64,000 nt of DNA, from the NCBI RefSeq assembly GCF_016595235.1, contig NZ_JAENHL010000004.1, positions 462,343 through 526,342 on the forward strand, in the 5' to 3' direction. The position numbers and the translations under genes were made by a program. Positions 1-8,324 of the stretch are shown one piece after another. Positions within the stretch are counted from its first letter, which is position 1, and every line of letters starts with the position of its first letter. The notes below the pieces were generated by a model that saw only the letters and a program-made list of their open reading frames with translations, was not told the DNA's origin and did not search any database. Origin of the DNA: Taklimakanibacter albus. GTDB taxonomy: Bacteria > Pseudomonadota > Alphaproteobacteria > Rhizobiales > Aestuariivirgaceae.

Positions 1-8
1 TCGCAACG

Positions 9-1418
9 TCAGGTGCTCTCGCCGACCTTGACCGCGACGCGGCCGGACACTTCTGCCCCGGCATCCTTGTCGAGCTTCAGATGCGAGAACACCGAAAGCG
101 AACTGATGATCGCCACCGCGAAGAAGGCGAAGGAGAAATCTGCAACGGTCAAGGAAAGATCGCCTCTGAGATACTGTGCGATCTCGAGCACCGATGCCGC
201 GCAGAAGACGCCGGTCGCCAAAGAGAGTTGCTGCGCCACGCTGTAGAAGCTCGTCGCCTTGCCCATCTCGCGCGGCGAGATGTCGGAATAGGACAGCGCA
301 TTGAGCGCGGTGAACTGCAGCGAGCGGAAGAAGCCGCCGGCGAGCAGGACCGCCAGGATGACGAGATGCGGCGTCTCCGGCGTGAACAGTCCTTGCACGG
401 CGAGGAAGACGGCGCTCACCAGCGCGTTGCAGACGAGCACGGTGCGGAAGCCGAAATGTTTGATGATCCGGGCCGCGGTGAACTTCATGGTGAGCGCGCC
501 CAAGGCGGCGGCGAAAGTGAGGCTTCCCGACTGGAAGGGCGTCAGCCCGAAACCGAGCTGCAGCATCAAGGGCAAGAGAAACGGAATGGCGCCGACACCG
601 ACGCGGAACAGATTGCCGCCCAGTGCACCCGATCGGAAGGTTGCGATCTTGAGAAGATTGAGATCGAGGATCGGATTGGCGGTACGCCTGGCATGGCGGA
701 CATAGATCGCCGTCAGCACCGCGCCGACGACCATCAGGATCTCGGCGCCATGGGCCGGCAGCACATCACGGCCGAACACCGTCGCGCCGAAGACGAGCGA
801 TGAAAGCCCGAGGCCCGACAGGAGAAAGCCCTTGGCGTCGAGCGGCGGCACGCCCTCCTCGCGGATATTCGGCATATAGATCGTCGCCAGCGCCAGGCCG
901 AGCAAGCCGAACGGCACATTGATGAAGAAAATCCAGCGCCAATGGAAATAGGTTGTGATGAAGCCGCCGAGCGGCGGGCCGAAGACGGGTCCGAGCAGCG
1001 CCGGTATGGTGAGCAGCGCCAGGGCATTCACCATTTCACTCTTCGATACTGTTCGCAGAATGATGAGCCGGCCCACCGGCACCATCATGGCGCCGCCCAT
1101 GCCCTGCAGCGCCCGGGCCGCGATGAGGCCTTCGAGCGACGTCGCCAGCCCGCAGGCGATCGAGCCCAAAGTGAAGATGGCGATGGCGGCGCGGAATACA
1201 TTGCGGGCGCCGAAGCGGTCGGCGCACCAGCCGCTCACCGGAATGAAGACCGTCAGCGCCAGGAGATAGGTGGTGAAAGCGAGCTTGAGGATGACCGGAT
1301 CTTCGTGGAGATCGGCGGCGATGGCCGGCAGCGACGTCGCGATCACCGTCGAGTCGGTATTTTCCATGAACAGCGCGGAGGCGACGACGAGCGGAATGAT
1401 GCGCGGAAAAGAAGCCAT
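9..1418 (-). CDS. MFS drug-type efflux transporter (DHA2 family)
   Basis: This is a 469-residue polytopic inner-membrane protein of the 14-helix DHA2 branch of the major facilitator superfamily, which usually exports drugs or other small compounds with the proton gradient. The N-terminal half shows a motif-A-like loop (GWCADRFGARNVFR), an LQGMGGAMMVP helix and a GPPLGG motif of the antiporter motif-C type. I chose the ATG at 1418 because the protein then begins directly with a hydrophobic first helix; an in-frame start at 1463 would add a polar 15-residue leader. It is transcribed alone and away from the next gene. The substrate cannot be read from the sequence. Confidence 0.85.
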   Translation of the reverse strand: MASFPRIIPLVVASALFMENTDSTVIATSLPAIAADLHEDPVILKLAFTTYLLALTVFIPVSGWCADRFGARNVFRAAIAIFTLGSIACGLATSLEGLIAARALQGMGGAMMVPVGRLIILRTVSKSEMVNALALLTIPALLGPVFGPPLGGFITTYFHWRWIFFINVPFGLLGLALATIYMPNIREEGVPPLDAKGFLLSGLGLSSLVFGATVFGRDVLPAHGAEILMVVGAVLTAIYVRHARRTANPILDLNLLKIATFRSGALGGNLFRVGVGAIPFLLPLMLQLGFGLTPFQSGSLTFAAALGALTMKFTAARIIKHFGFRTVLVCNALVSAVFLAVQGLFTPETPHLVILAVLLAGGFFRSLQFTALNALSYSDISPREMGKATSFYSVAQQLSLATGVFCAASVLEIAQYLRGDLSLTVADFSFAFFAVAIISSLSVFSHLKLDKDAGAEVSGRVAVKVGEST

Positions 1419-1544
1419 GGCGGATTTCTGGTTAGCATGTGCAGCAAATGACCAGCCACGCAATTATCGGCGGATGCCCATGCCGTTGCCGAGAATTACC
1501 CCCCAACTGCCTGATATTTATGAGTTTTTAATTTCATCTCGAGG

Positions 1545-1569
1545 GGAACTTTCAGCCATTTCCGGAGTT
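1545..1569 (+). promoter_or_regulatory. EcfG-like general-stress promoter
   Basis: GGAAC at 1545-1549 and AGTT at 1566-1569 are separated by 16 bases. This is one mismatch from the GGAAC-N16/17-CGTT pattern of alphaproteobacterial EcfG-type sigma factors. It lies 33 bases before the ATG of the small membrane protein at 1602, a sensible leader length. The match is by eye and unsupported by data. Confidence 0.45.
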
Positions 1570-1601
1570 GACAGGCATCATCCATTTGATGGGAGACAAG
1601 A

Positions 1602-2003
1602 ATGGATACCAACCCTCAGTATCGCGCGAAGACGGATCCTAAGGCCGACTCGAATGTCAGCTACGAGACGGAGATTCATAACAAGGGATCTGGCAGCAGC
1701 ACCGGATGGATCATCGGTGGTTTGGTGGTCCTGGCGTTGATCGCGGCCTTCTTCATGTGGGGCGGCAGCAGCACTACGCCGCCGGCGCCGACCACGGGCA
1801 CCACGACCGAACAGCCGGCCACGCCGGCGCCCGAACAGCCCGCGACGCCGACACAACCGCAGGGCGGCACGAGCACGCAGCCTGAGGGCAGCACCCAGCA
1901 GCCTGCGGCCCCGGCCCCCGAACAGCCGGCCACGCCGACGGCGCCAGCCCCTGAGGGCGGCACCACGGGTGGTACGACCGGTCAGGGCACGACCAACCCG
2001 TAA
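1602..2003 (+). CDS. small single-pass membrane protein with Pro/Thr/Gln-rich repeat tail
   Basis: I do not recognise a named family. The 133-residue product has a polar N-terminus of about 33 residues, one hydrophobic helix (WIIGGLVVLALIAAFFMW, about residues 36-53), then a low-complexity tail of about 80 residues in which PAPEQPATPT-like units recur. By the positive-inside rule and the lack of a cleavable signal, the tail is probably periplasmic, perhaps spanning peptidoglycan, but that is inference. A GGGAG ribosome site precedes the ATG and an EcfG-like promoter lies upstream, suggesting stress induction. A perfect terminator follows, so it is probably monocistronic. Confidence 0.7.
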   Translation: MDTNPQYRAKTDPKADSNVSYETEIHNKGSGSSTGWIIGGLVVLALIAAFFMWGGSSTTPPAPTTGTTTEQPATPAPEQPATPTQPQGGTSTQPEGSTQQPAAPAPEQPATPTAPAPEGGTTGGTTGQGTTNP

Positions 2004-2033
2004 CGTAAGGATCGGTTCGCGATTACCACAAGG

Positions 2034-2068
2034 AACCCCGCCGCATCGCGGCGGGGTTTCTGCTTTTA
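2034..2068 (+). terminator. Rho-independent terminator
   Basis: AACCCCGCCGC and GCGGCGGGGTT form a perfect 11-bp stem around a 3-base loop, followed by a T-rich run (TTCTGCTTTT). It lies 30 bases after the stop of the small membrane protein gene. Confidence 0.88.
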
Positions 2069-2209
2069 TGACGGGTCTCCCCGCTTCCCTCTTGAATTCT
2101 GCTCCGCTATAAGACGGCCACGATTTTCGGGAGAGTCGACAGCTTTCCCGCCCGAACGCTTCTGGAGCCCCGACAAGGCGAAGCGTTCCGATTTTTTTGG
2201 AGCAAAAAA

Positions 2210-4075
2210 GTGTTCGAGCGTATTTTCAGCTGGCTGGAAAGCCGGACCGATACGTTTCCGCCTGTGAAACCGACCAAGCCCGGCAGCACGCTGTGGGGCT
2301 TCGTCTGGCATTATACGCGTCCGTTCTGGCCGATGATCCTCATCTGCTCGAGCCTCGCTTCGGCGGTGGCGCTGATCGAGGTGGCATTGTTCTCCTTCCT
2401 CGGCAATCTCGTCGATTGGCTGAACAACGCCGATCGTGCGACGTTCTGGGAAGTTCACAGCACCCGCCTCATCATCATGTCGGTGCTGGTGCTGGTCGTC
2501 CTGCCGATCCTCAAATTCTGGTATGAGGCGGTCGTCCATCAGGGGCTCATCGGCAACTTCGCCATGCGCATCCGCTGGCTGGCGCATCGTTACGTGCTGC
2601 GCCAGAGCGTGGACTTCTTCCAGAACGACTTCGCCGGCCGCATCGCCACCAAGGTCATGCAGGCGGCGCTCGGCACCCGCGACACGGTGATGAAGATCAC
2701 CGAAGTACTGGTTTATGTCGGCGTCTATTTCACCGGCGCCGTCGTCATGTTCGCGGCAAGTGACTGGCGCCTCGCGGTGCCACTCGTTTTGTGGTTCCTC
2801 GGCTACCTCCTGGTCATGCGCCATTTCGTGCCCCTGCTCGGCCAGATGTCGAAGGCGCAGGCCGATGCGCGCTCGATGGTCACCGGCCGCATCGTCGACA
2901 GCTACACCAATATCTCGACGGTGAAGCTCTTCGCCCATGCCGACCGCGAGGATCTCTATGCCCGCGACGGCCTGCGTCACATGCTGGACACCGTCTACAA
3001 CTCGCTGCGCACCACCACGCGCATGACGGTGGCGCTCAATGTGCTGAACGCGCTTCTGCTGTTCTCCACCGGCGCCCTGACCATCTGGCTGTGGACGCTC
3101 GATGCGGTGACGACGGGGGCGCTCGCCTTCACCGTCGGCCTCGTTTTGCGCATGCAGGGCATGGCGCATTGGATCCTGTGGGAAGTGGCGGGGCTCTTCG
3201 AAGATATCGGCACCGTCCAGGACGGCATCGAGACGATCGCGCGCGACCGCACGCTCGTCGACATCCCCGATGCGGCGCCACTCATCGTCACCAAGGGCGA
3301 GATCAAATTCGAGGATATCGGCTTCAACTACGGCAAATCGACCGAAGGCGAGCAACGCGCCGTCGTCGACAATCTGAGCCTCACCATTGCGCCTGGCGAG
3401 AAGGTCGGCCTGGTCGGCCGCTCCGGTGCCGGCAAGTCGACGCTCGTCAACCTGCTCCTGCGCTTTTACGACCTGCGCCACGGCCGCATCCTGATCGACG
3501 GCCAGGACATTTCCCGAGTCACCCAGGAGAGCCTGCGCGAGCAGATCGGCATGGTGACGCAGGATACGTCACTGCTGCACCGCTCGGTGAAGGACAATAT
3601 CGCCTACGGCCAGCCCGACGCCTCGCTGGAGCAGATCATCGAGGCGGCGAAACGTGCCCATGCCGATGAGTTCATTCCGCATCTCGTCGACCCGAAGGGC
3701 CGACGCTCCTATGACGCCCATGTCGGCGAGCGTGGCGTGAAATTGTCCGGCGGCCAGCGCCAGCGCGTCGCCATTGCCCGCGTGCTGCTCAAGAACGCGC
3801 CGATCCTGATTCTCGACGAGGCGACCAGCGCGCTCGATTCCGAGATCGAGGCGGCCATCCAGGAGAGCCTCTATAGTCTCATGGAGGGTAAGAGCGTCAT
3901 CGCCGTCGCCCACCGCCTATCGACTATCGCGGCCATGGACCGGCTCGTGGTGATGGACAAGGGCCGCATCGTCGAGGAAGGCACCCATGACGAGCTCTTG
4001 CGCAAGGGCGGCCTTTATGCCGATCTGTGGCGTCGCCAGTCGGGCGGCTTCCTCGCCCGCGAGGCGGCGGAGTAA
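2210..4075 (+). CDS. ABC exporter, fused membrane and ATPase domains (ABCB/MsbA-like)
   Basis: The 621-residue protein is a half-transporter that should work as a homodimer in the inner membrane. Residues about 25-330 form a six-helix ABC_membrane domain. Residues about 350-600 form the ATPase, with Walker A (GRSGAGKST, about 402-410), the signature LSGGQ (about 513) and Walker B with D-loop (ILILDEATSALD, about 533). The start is a GTG preceded by TTTGGAGC, a good ribosome site. The next gene begins 24 bases after its stop, so they may be cotranscribed. Lipid, peptide or drug substrates are all possible; the sequence does not decide. Confidence 0.92.
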   Translation: MFERIFSWLESRTDTFPPVKPTKPGSTLWGFVWHYTRPFWPMILICSSLASAVALIEVALFSFLGNLVDWLNNADRATFWEVHSTRLIIMSVLVLVVLPILKFWYEAVVHQGLIGNFAMRIRWLAHRYVLRQSVDFFQNDFAGRIATKVMQAALGTRDTVMKITEVLVYVGVYFTGAVVMFAASDWRLAVPLVLWFLGYLLVMRHFVPLLGQMSKAQADARSMVTGRIVDSYTNISTVKLFAHADREDLYARDGLRHMLDTVYNSLRTTTRMTVALNVLNALLLFSTGALTIWLWTLDAVTTGALAFTVGLVLRMQGMAHWILWEVAGLFEDIGTVQDGIETIARDRTLVDIPDAAPLIVTKGEIKFEDIGFNYGKSTEGEQRAVVDNLSLTIAPGEKVGLVGRSGAGKSTLVNLLLRFYDLRHGRILIDGQDISRVTQESLREQIGMVTQDTSLLHRSVKDNIAYGQPDASLEQIIEAAKRAHADEFIPHLVDPKGRRSYDAHVGERGVKLSGGQRQRVAIARVLLKNAPILILDEATSALDSEIEAAIQESLYSLMEGKSVIAVAHRLSTIAAMDRLVVMDKGRIVEEGTHDELLRKGGLYADLWRRQSGGFLAREAAE

Positions 4076-4098
4076 CCCAAGGGATCGAGGCGTCCTCG

Positions 4099-5748
4099 AT
4101 GCGCAAGACTGATTTTCCTCCGCTTGGCGCAGGCCGGCCCGCTGTCGCGGTGCCGGCCCGCAAACCTAATCCGCCGGCTGAGAACGCACCGGACGTTCAC
4201 GCCGCGCTGCAGAGCGGCATCGGCCTGCAGCGCCAGCGGCGCTTCGTCGAAGCCGAGCGCATCTATCAAGGCATCCTGCATCGCCTGCCGGAACATCCCG
4301 ACGCGCTGCATCTGATGGGCACGCTGGCGGTGGAGGCCGACAATTTCGGCGCCGCGATCGATTATTTCGAGCGCGCTGTGAAGCGGCGCCCCAAGCATCC
4401 CGAATATCTCAACAATCTCGGCACCGCCTATCTCGACAATGGCGACTTCGAGCCGGCCATCTCGGCTTTGCGCAAGGCCGTCGACAACAGCCCGGGCCTC
4501 ATCGAGGCATTGTGCAATCTCGCCCGCGCCCACCGGCGCAACAACAAGGCGGCCAATGGCCTGCCCTATCTCGAGCGCGCGTTGCGCATGGCGCCGGATC
4601 ATCCCCTCGTTGCCGTCAGCTTCGGTGAGACCTTGCAGGATCTTGGCCGCATGGACGAGGCCGCCGGTCACTTCCGCCATGCCATCGGCCGCGGCCTGTC
4701 GCTGCATAAGGCCTATCAAGGCCTCTCCTTCACCCGCAAGTTCCAGGACGGCGATCCGGAATTCGCCGAGATCGAGGCCGTGTTGGCGCGCCCCGACATC
4801 GCCGATGAGGCGCGCAACTACCTCCATCACGCGCTCGGCAAGATGTACAATGACGCGAAGCGTTACGACGACGCCATGGCGCATTTCCAAAAGGGTAAGG
4901 AAATCAGCGGCCGGCATTTCAACATCGTCCATTATCGCAAGACGATCGATGCCCTGCAGGAATTGTTCACGCCCCTGTTCTTCCATGAACGGCGCGATTT
5001 CGGAGATCCGTCCGATCTGCCGGTCTTCATTGTCGGCATGCCCCGTTCGGGCACGACGCTCACCGAACAGATCGCCGCCAGCCATCCCAAGATTCACGGC
5101 GCCGGCGAACTGCCGGACCTGCGCAAGATCGCATCCATGCTGGGCCTCGTGCGCACCACGCCGGACCGTTTTGTCGCCGCGGTGAAGGCGATGAGCGCCG
5201 ATCAGGCGCGCGACATCGCCCGGCAATATCTGCGCCGCCTGAGAAAGCACTCGACCACCGCCGACCGCGTGACCGACAAGATGCCGCATAATTTCGAGCT
5301 GCTCGGCCTGATCGCCCTGCTCTTTCCGAAGGCCCGCGTCGTCCATTGCCGGCGCGACGCGATCGACACCTGTGTCTCCTGCTTCACCAACAGATTCGCC
5401 GAAGCGCATGGCTACAATAGCGACCTGACCAATATCGGGCTCTATTACCGGGAGTATGACCGGCTCATGGGTCATTGGCGCCGCGTGCTGCCGCTGCCGA
5501 TGCTCGAACATGGCTACGAGGAATTGACCGAAGCCCAGGAGCCGGCCTCGCGCCGGCTCATCACTCATCTGGGGCTCGACTGGGACGACGCCTGCCTCAA
5601 CTACTTCGAGACCGACCGCACCGTCGGCACCATCAGCCGCTGGCAGGTGCGCCAACCGATCTATCGCTCATCGGTGAAGCGCTGGGCGCATTATGAGGCG
5701 CATCTGGATCCGCTTTTCACCGCGCTCGGCGATCTGGCGGTGCGCTGA
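4099..5748 (+). CDS. TPR-repeat sulfotransferase family protein
   Basis: The 549-residue protein joins an N-terminal array of tetratricopeptide repeats (about residues 30-270) to a C-terminal sulfotransferase domain (Sulfotransfer_3 type). The domain opens with PRSGTTL at about 315-321, the loop that binds the 5'-phosphosulfate of PAPS. No signal peptide is visible, so it is probably cytoplasmic. I chose the ATG at 4099, which has a GAGG ribosome site 8 bases upstream; an in-frame ATG at 4027 would overlap the ABC exporter. The acceptor may be a polysaccharide, lipid or protein; the TPRs may hold it. A terminator follows. Confidence 0.85.
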   Translation: MRKTDFPPLGAGRPAVAVPARKPNPPAENAPDVHAALQSGIGLQRQRRFVEAERIYQGILHRLPEHPDALHLMGTLAVEADNFGAAIDYFERAVKRRPKHPEYLNNLGTAYLDNGDFEPAISALRKAVDNSPGLIEALCNLARAHRRNNKAANGLPYLERALRMAPDHPLVAVSFGETLQDLGRMDEAAGHFRHAIGRGLSLHKAYQGLSFTRKFQDGDPEFAEIEAVLARPDIADEARNYLHHALGKMYNDAKRYDDAMAHFQKGKEISGRHFNIVHYRKTIDALQELFTPLFFHERRDFGDPSDLPVFIVGMPRSGTTLTEQIAASHPKIHGAGELPDLRKIASMLGLVRTTPDRFVAAVKAMSADQARDIARQYLRRLRKHSTTADRVTDKMPHNFELLGLIALLFPKARVVHCRRDAIDTCVSCFTNRFAEAHGYNSDLTNIGLYYREYDRLMGHWRRVLPLPMLEHGYEELTEAQEPASRRLITHLGLDWDDACLNYFETDRTVGTISRWQVRQPIYRSSVKRWAHYEAHLDPLFTALGDLAVR

Positions 5749-5754
5749 ATCAAA

Positions 5755-5778
5755 ACGGGCCGGCAAAGGCCGGCCCGT
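5755..5778. terminator. bidirectional terminator between convergent genes
   Basis: ACGGGCCGGC and GCCGGCCCGT form a 10-bp stem with a 4-base loop. On the minus strand the stem is followed by TTTTG, so it best serves the outer-membrane protein gene; it also lies just after the sulfotransferase stop. Confidence 0.75.
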
Positions 5779-5803
5779 CGAATATTCTTAGTCCGCTCGG
5801 CGA

Positions 5804-6511
5804 TCAGAACTTGAAGATCACGCCGGCCTGCACATTGTGCGAATAGAGATCGCCATGCTCATAAGGCTCGGTGTCGCTGGAATCCCGCGCATCGAAGTCT
5901 ACGCCCAGAATACCCTTGAAGCGATAGCCGACATCGAGAGCGATATTCTCCGTGAGATCGAAGGTCACGCCGGCGCCGGCCTGGAAGGCAAAGCCCACCT
6001 CACCGTCATTATATCCATAATCATCGCTATCGTCGAACTGGGTGCTGGCATCGACCCAGGCCACACCGGCGCCGCCGCCGACATAGGGCGTGAAGGACGT
6101 GCCTGTATCGATATCATACCAGAGATTGCCGAGGAGGTAGGTGGCGCTCACATGGCCTGAGGCATCACCGCTGAACTTGTCGCCACCATCGTCGTTCTGG
6201 CCGCTATAGGAATCGGCCTTCCAGCGTGCATAGGACACTTCAACTTCGGCGCGCAGCGGATCCCAGACCCGCATGCCGATCGTGCCGCCCAGGATATACC
6301 CCATCTTGGTGTCGAGCGTGTAATCATAGTCCGGACTCGGGCTGTCATAGTGCTGGACCGCATCGACGTCATTCAGGAAGCTCGCACCGCCGAACAGGCT
6401 GACATAGAAGCCGCTGCTGTCCGCCACCGGCGTCACATCGGCCGCCTGGGCATTGACCGCGAACAGAGAAAGAGCGCTTGCGGCGCAGGCGACGAGAAGA
6501 GTCTTCTTCAT
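5804..6511 (-). CDS. outer-membrane beta-barrel protein (Omp25/RopB-like, OMP_b-brl fold)
   Basis: The 235-residue precursor begins with a clear signal peptide ending in NAQA, then alternating amphipathic strands rich in Gly, Asp and Tyr and a terminal GVIFKF, the C-terminal aromatic typical of proteins inserted by BAM. Repeated GYILGGTIGMRVW- and TPYVGGGAGVAW-type strands match the eight-stranded OMP_b-brl/OmpA-like barrel family. The ATG at 6511 is chosen because it gives an exact signal peptide; the frame stays open upstream without one. The 200 bases upstream, shared with divergent prmA, hold nothing else I can identify. Role: structural porin-like or surface protein. Confidence 0.85.
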   Translation of the reverse strand: MKKTLLVACAASALSLFAVNAQAADVTPVADSSGFYVSLFGGASFLNDVDAVQHYDSPSPDYDYTLDTKMGYILGGTIGMRVWDPLRAEVEVSYARWKADSYSGQNDDGGDKFSGDASGHVSATYLLGNLWYDIDTGTSFTPYVGGGAGVAWVDASTQFDDSDDYGYNDGEVGFAFQAGAGVTFDLTENIALDVGYRFKGILGVDFDARDSSDTEPYEHGDLYSHNVQAGVIFKF

Positions 6512-6712
6512 ATTATAGTATCCCCAACAGAAATCTGTCCCGGAGTAATAAGCGAGCGGACTCTCCCTGAGCAAGCTAACTCTTTTGTCTCCCGGTGTTT
6601 TTCCCAACCCACGTAACCTTTTTGCCACAGTCGCCGCGCACCTTATAATTTTACCCAACGTACGATTTTAAAATGACTTGTGATCAGCGGTGGAAATGTT
6701 GAAAGCAGAGCC

Positions 6713-7648
6713 ATGCAGTTCACCCTCACGATCGATCATTTGACCGAAGCCCGCGCCGCCGAGCTCGCCACTCTTTTTGAAGACCAGGACGAGTCGCCGC
6801 TTGCTGTCACGATCAACGAAACCGACGAGGCGGCCAGACTTTGGAATGTCGTGGCCTACTTCGACGGTGAAGCGGAAGCACGCGCCGCCGGTGAGGCGCT
6901 GACGCCCCTTCTCCCGGCGGAGACCTTCACCATCGACGCTCTGCCCGATGTCGACTGGGTGCGCCGCTCGCTCGAAGGCCTGGCGCCGGTCGTTGCCGGG
7001 CGATTCTTTCTTTATGGCTCGCATGACCGCGAGCGCCGGCGCCCCAGCGGGATATCGCTCGAGATCGACGCCGGCACGGCCTTCGGCACCGGCCATCACG
7101 GCACGACTTCGGGCTGCCTCCTGGCGCTCGATCGCCTGTTGAAGAGAAATACGCCGCGCCGGGTCCTTGATGTCGGCTGCGGCACCGGAGTCCTGGCGAT
7201 CGCTGCCGCCCGCGCGCTGCGCCGCGCCGTCACCGCCAGCGACATCGATCCGATCGCCGTCGACGTGACGATCGATAATGCTCGTAACAATGGCGCCGGC
7301 GCCCTTCTCTCAGGCCTCACCGCGCCCGGGCTCAAGCACCGGCGGATCGCGGCTTCAGCTCCCTATGATCTGATCTTCGCCAATATCCTGGCCAGGCCCC
7401 TGATCGCGCTGGCGGGCGACCTTGCCGCGAGCCTCGCTCCCGGCGGCACTCTGATTCTCTCAGGCCTGACGCTCGATCAGGAACAGGCGGTGCGGGCCGC
7501 CTACCGTAATCGCGGCCTCATTCCAGAGAATCCAATCAGACTGGGTAACTGGGCGACGCTCGTGTTCACCCAAACAAAAAGCCCGCGGCGTTTCCGCCGC
7601 GGGCATCATGTAGGCACAACCGCGGGAAGCGGTTGGGAACTGGCTTAG
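6713..7648 (+). CDS. prmA: ribosomal protein L11 methyltransferase
   Basis: PrmA trimethylates ribosomal protein L11 with S-adenosylmethionine. The 311-residue product has the N-terminal L11-binding region, FGTGHHGTT and the SAM-binding VLDVGCGTGVLAIAAA motif, then FANILARPL, equivalent to the NPP/NIL catalytic loop. The family normally ends soon after the last strand (here WATLVFTQT). This protein continues about 22 residues through a GC-rich hairpin to a TAG that overlaps the stop of the convergent DUF1127 gene. The ATG at 6713 is preferred to a GTG at 6680. It is divergent from the outer-membrane protein gene. Confidence 0.92.
   Translation: MQFTLTIDHLTEARAAELATLFEDQDESPLAVTINETDEAARLWNVVAYFDGEAEARAAGEALTPLLPAETFTIDALPDVDWVRRSLEGLAPVVAGRFFLYGSHDRERRRPSGISLEIDAGTAFGTGHHGTTSGCLLALDRLLKRNTPRRVLDVGCGTGVLAIAAARALRRAVTASDIDPIAVDVTIDNARNNGAGALLSGLTAPGLKHRRIAASAPYDLIFANILARPLIALAGDLAASLAPGGTLILSGLTLDQEQAVRAAYRNRGLIPENPIRLGNWATLVFTQTKSPRRFRRGHHVGTTAGSGWELA
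7572..7604 (-). terminator. terminator of the DUF1127 gene, inside the 3' end of prmA
   Basis: GCCCGCGGCG (7581-7590) and CGCCGCGGGC (7595-7604) form a perfect 10-bp stem with loop TTTC. On the minus strand it is followed by TTTTTGTTTG. It therefore terminates the DUF1127 transcript while being translated as part of prmA on the other strand. Confidence 0.85.
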
Positions 7649-7842
7649 TTACCCCAGACCATCCGGTGGATTTCCGAACGGCGCATGCCGATATCGGCCA
7701 GGAGACGGTCGTCCAGAGCCTGCAGCTGGCGCTCGGCGCGGCTGCGCGACACATAGTTGACGACGCGGCTGGAGACGCGGGTCAGGAAGTCAGGAACCAT
7801 ACGGGTATGGCTGGTTTCGCGGTTGAGAGTGGTCGTGTTCAT
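7645..7842 (-). CDS. DUF1127 domain small protein
   Basis: The 65-residue product has a basic Arg-rich middle and the DUF1127 core (RAERQLQALDDRLLADIGMRRSEI). Members are common in alphaproteobacteria; some have been linked to RNA turnover and phosphate or stress adaptation, so a post-transcriptional role is possible but not shown. The start is well fixed by TAGGAGCTAGAA before the ATG. It is monocistronic, with a strong terminator that lies in convergent prmA. The stop codons of the two genes overlap at 7645-7648. Confidence 0.9.
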   Translation of the reverse strand: MNTTTLNRETSHTRMVPDFLTRVSSRVVNYVSRSRAERQLQALDDRLLADIGMRRSEIHRMVWGN

Positions 7843-8324
7843 TTCTAGCTCCTATTTCGTCACACCGGACCAACGGCCCTTCGGCAATCGCACCCGGTGA
7901 GGTGTTGACTGATGTTGTGCACTGCACAAGCACGCGCCTTATATGAGAGGCCCCCAGGGTTGCACCAGGGGGTTCCTTGGCATGCAAGGCATGCACAAAA
8001 CTCATATCACCGTTCAGGACTCGTTAATCACCCCGACACGCACCTCAAGCCCTCTCTTATAGTATTGAAATTACTAGATTTACCGTAATTAAGACACAGT
8101 TCAGACACAATCGGAAAGCGATCGTTAAGACGCCTATCGGCGACTGCTTTGGTGTTAACTGGTTCGAATCACCCGCCGCGGCATGTCGAGAGCGCATAAA
8201 TTCAGGCGATTTGAATTTTTGCACCGCACAATCACCTAGAGGAGGAAAATCTTGCCATTGCGTGAGAGCGTCGGATGCTTTCCAATGGCCCGCCATCATC
8301 CCGCCTTGTCCGGAGCCTTACCCA
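7843..8324. promoter_or_regulatory. 482-bp gene-free divergent region with a TTGTGC-N3-GCACAA palindrome
   Basis: This gap separates the DUF1127 gene from the 5'-nucleotidase gene. I find no convincing gene. It holds a perfect inverted repeat TTGTGC-ACT-GCACAA at 7915-7929, about 75 bases before the DUF1127 start, and a related ATGCACAA at 7991-7998 next to a GCATGC-AAG-GCATGC repeat (about 7980-7994). These look like regulator sites for the DUF1127 gene, but the protein is unknown. From 8060 the DNA is AT-rich, probably carrying the nucleotidase promoter. Confidence 0.4.

Noticed and set aside
2066-3481. Long minus-strand open frame opposite the ABC exporter
   Set aside because: It is antisense to strong transporter motifs and the translation is Arg/His/Asp-rich with no recognisable domain, a GC-rich shadow.
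4015-5655. 546-codon minus-strand open frame opposite the sulfotransferase
   Set aside because: The plus-strand frame has clear TPR and PAPS motifs; the antisense frame has none.
8160-8200. T-loop-like GGTTCGAATCACC suggesting a tRNA 3' end
   Set aside because: The bases on either side of TTCGAAT do not pair as a T stem, and no anticodon or acceptor arm can be folded upstream.
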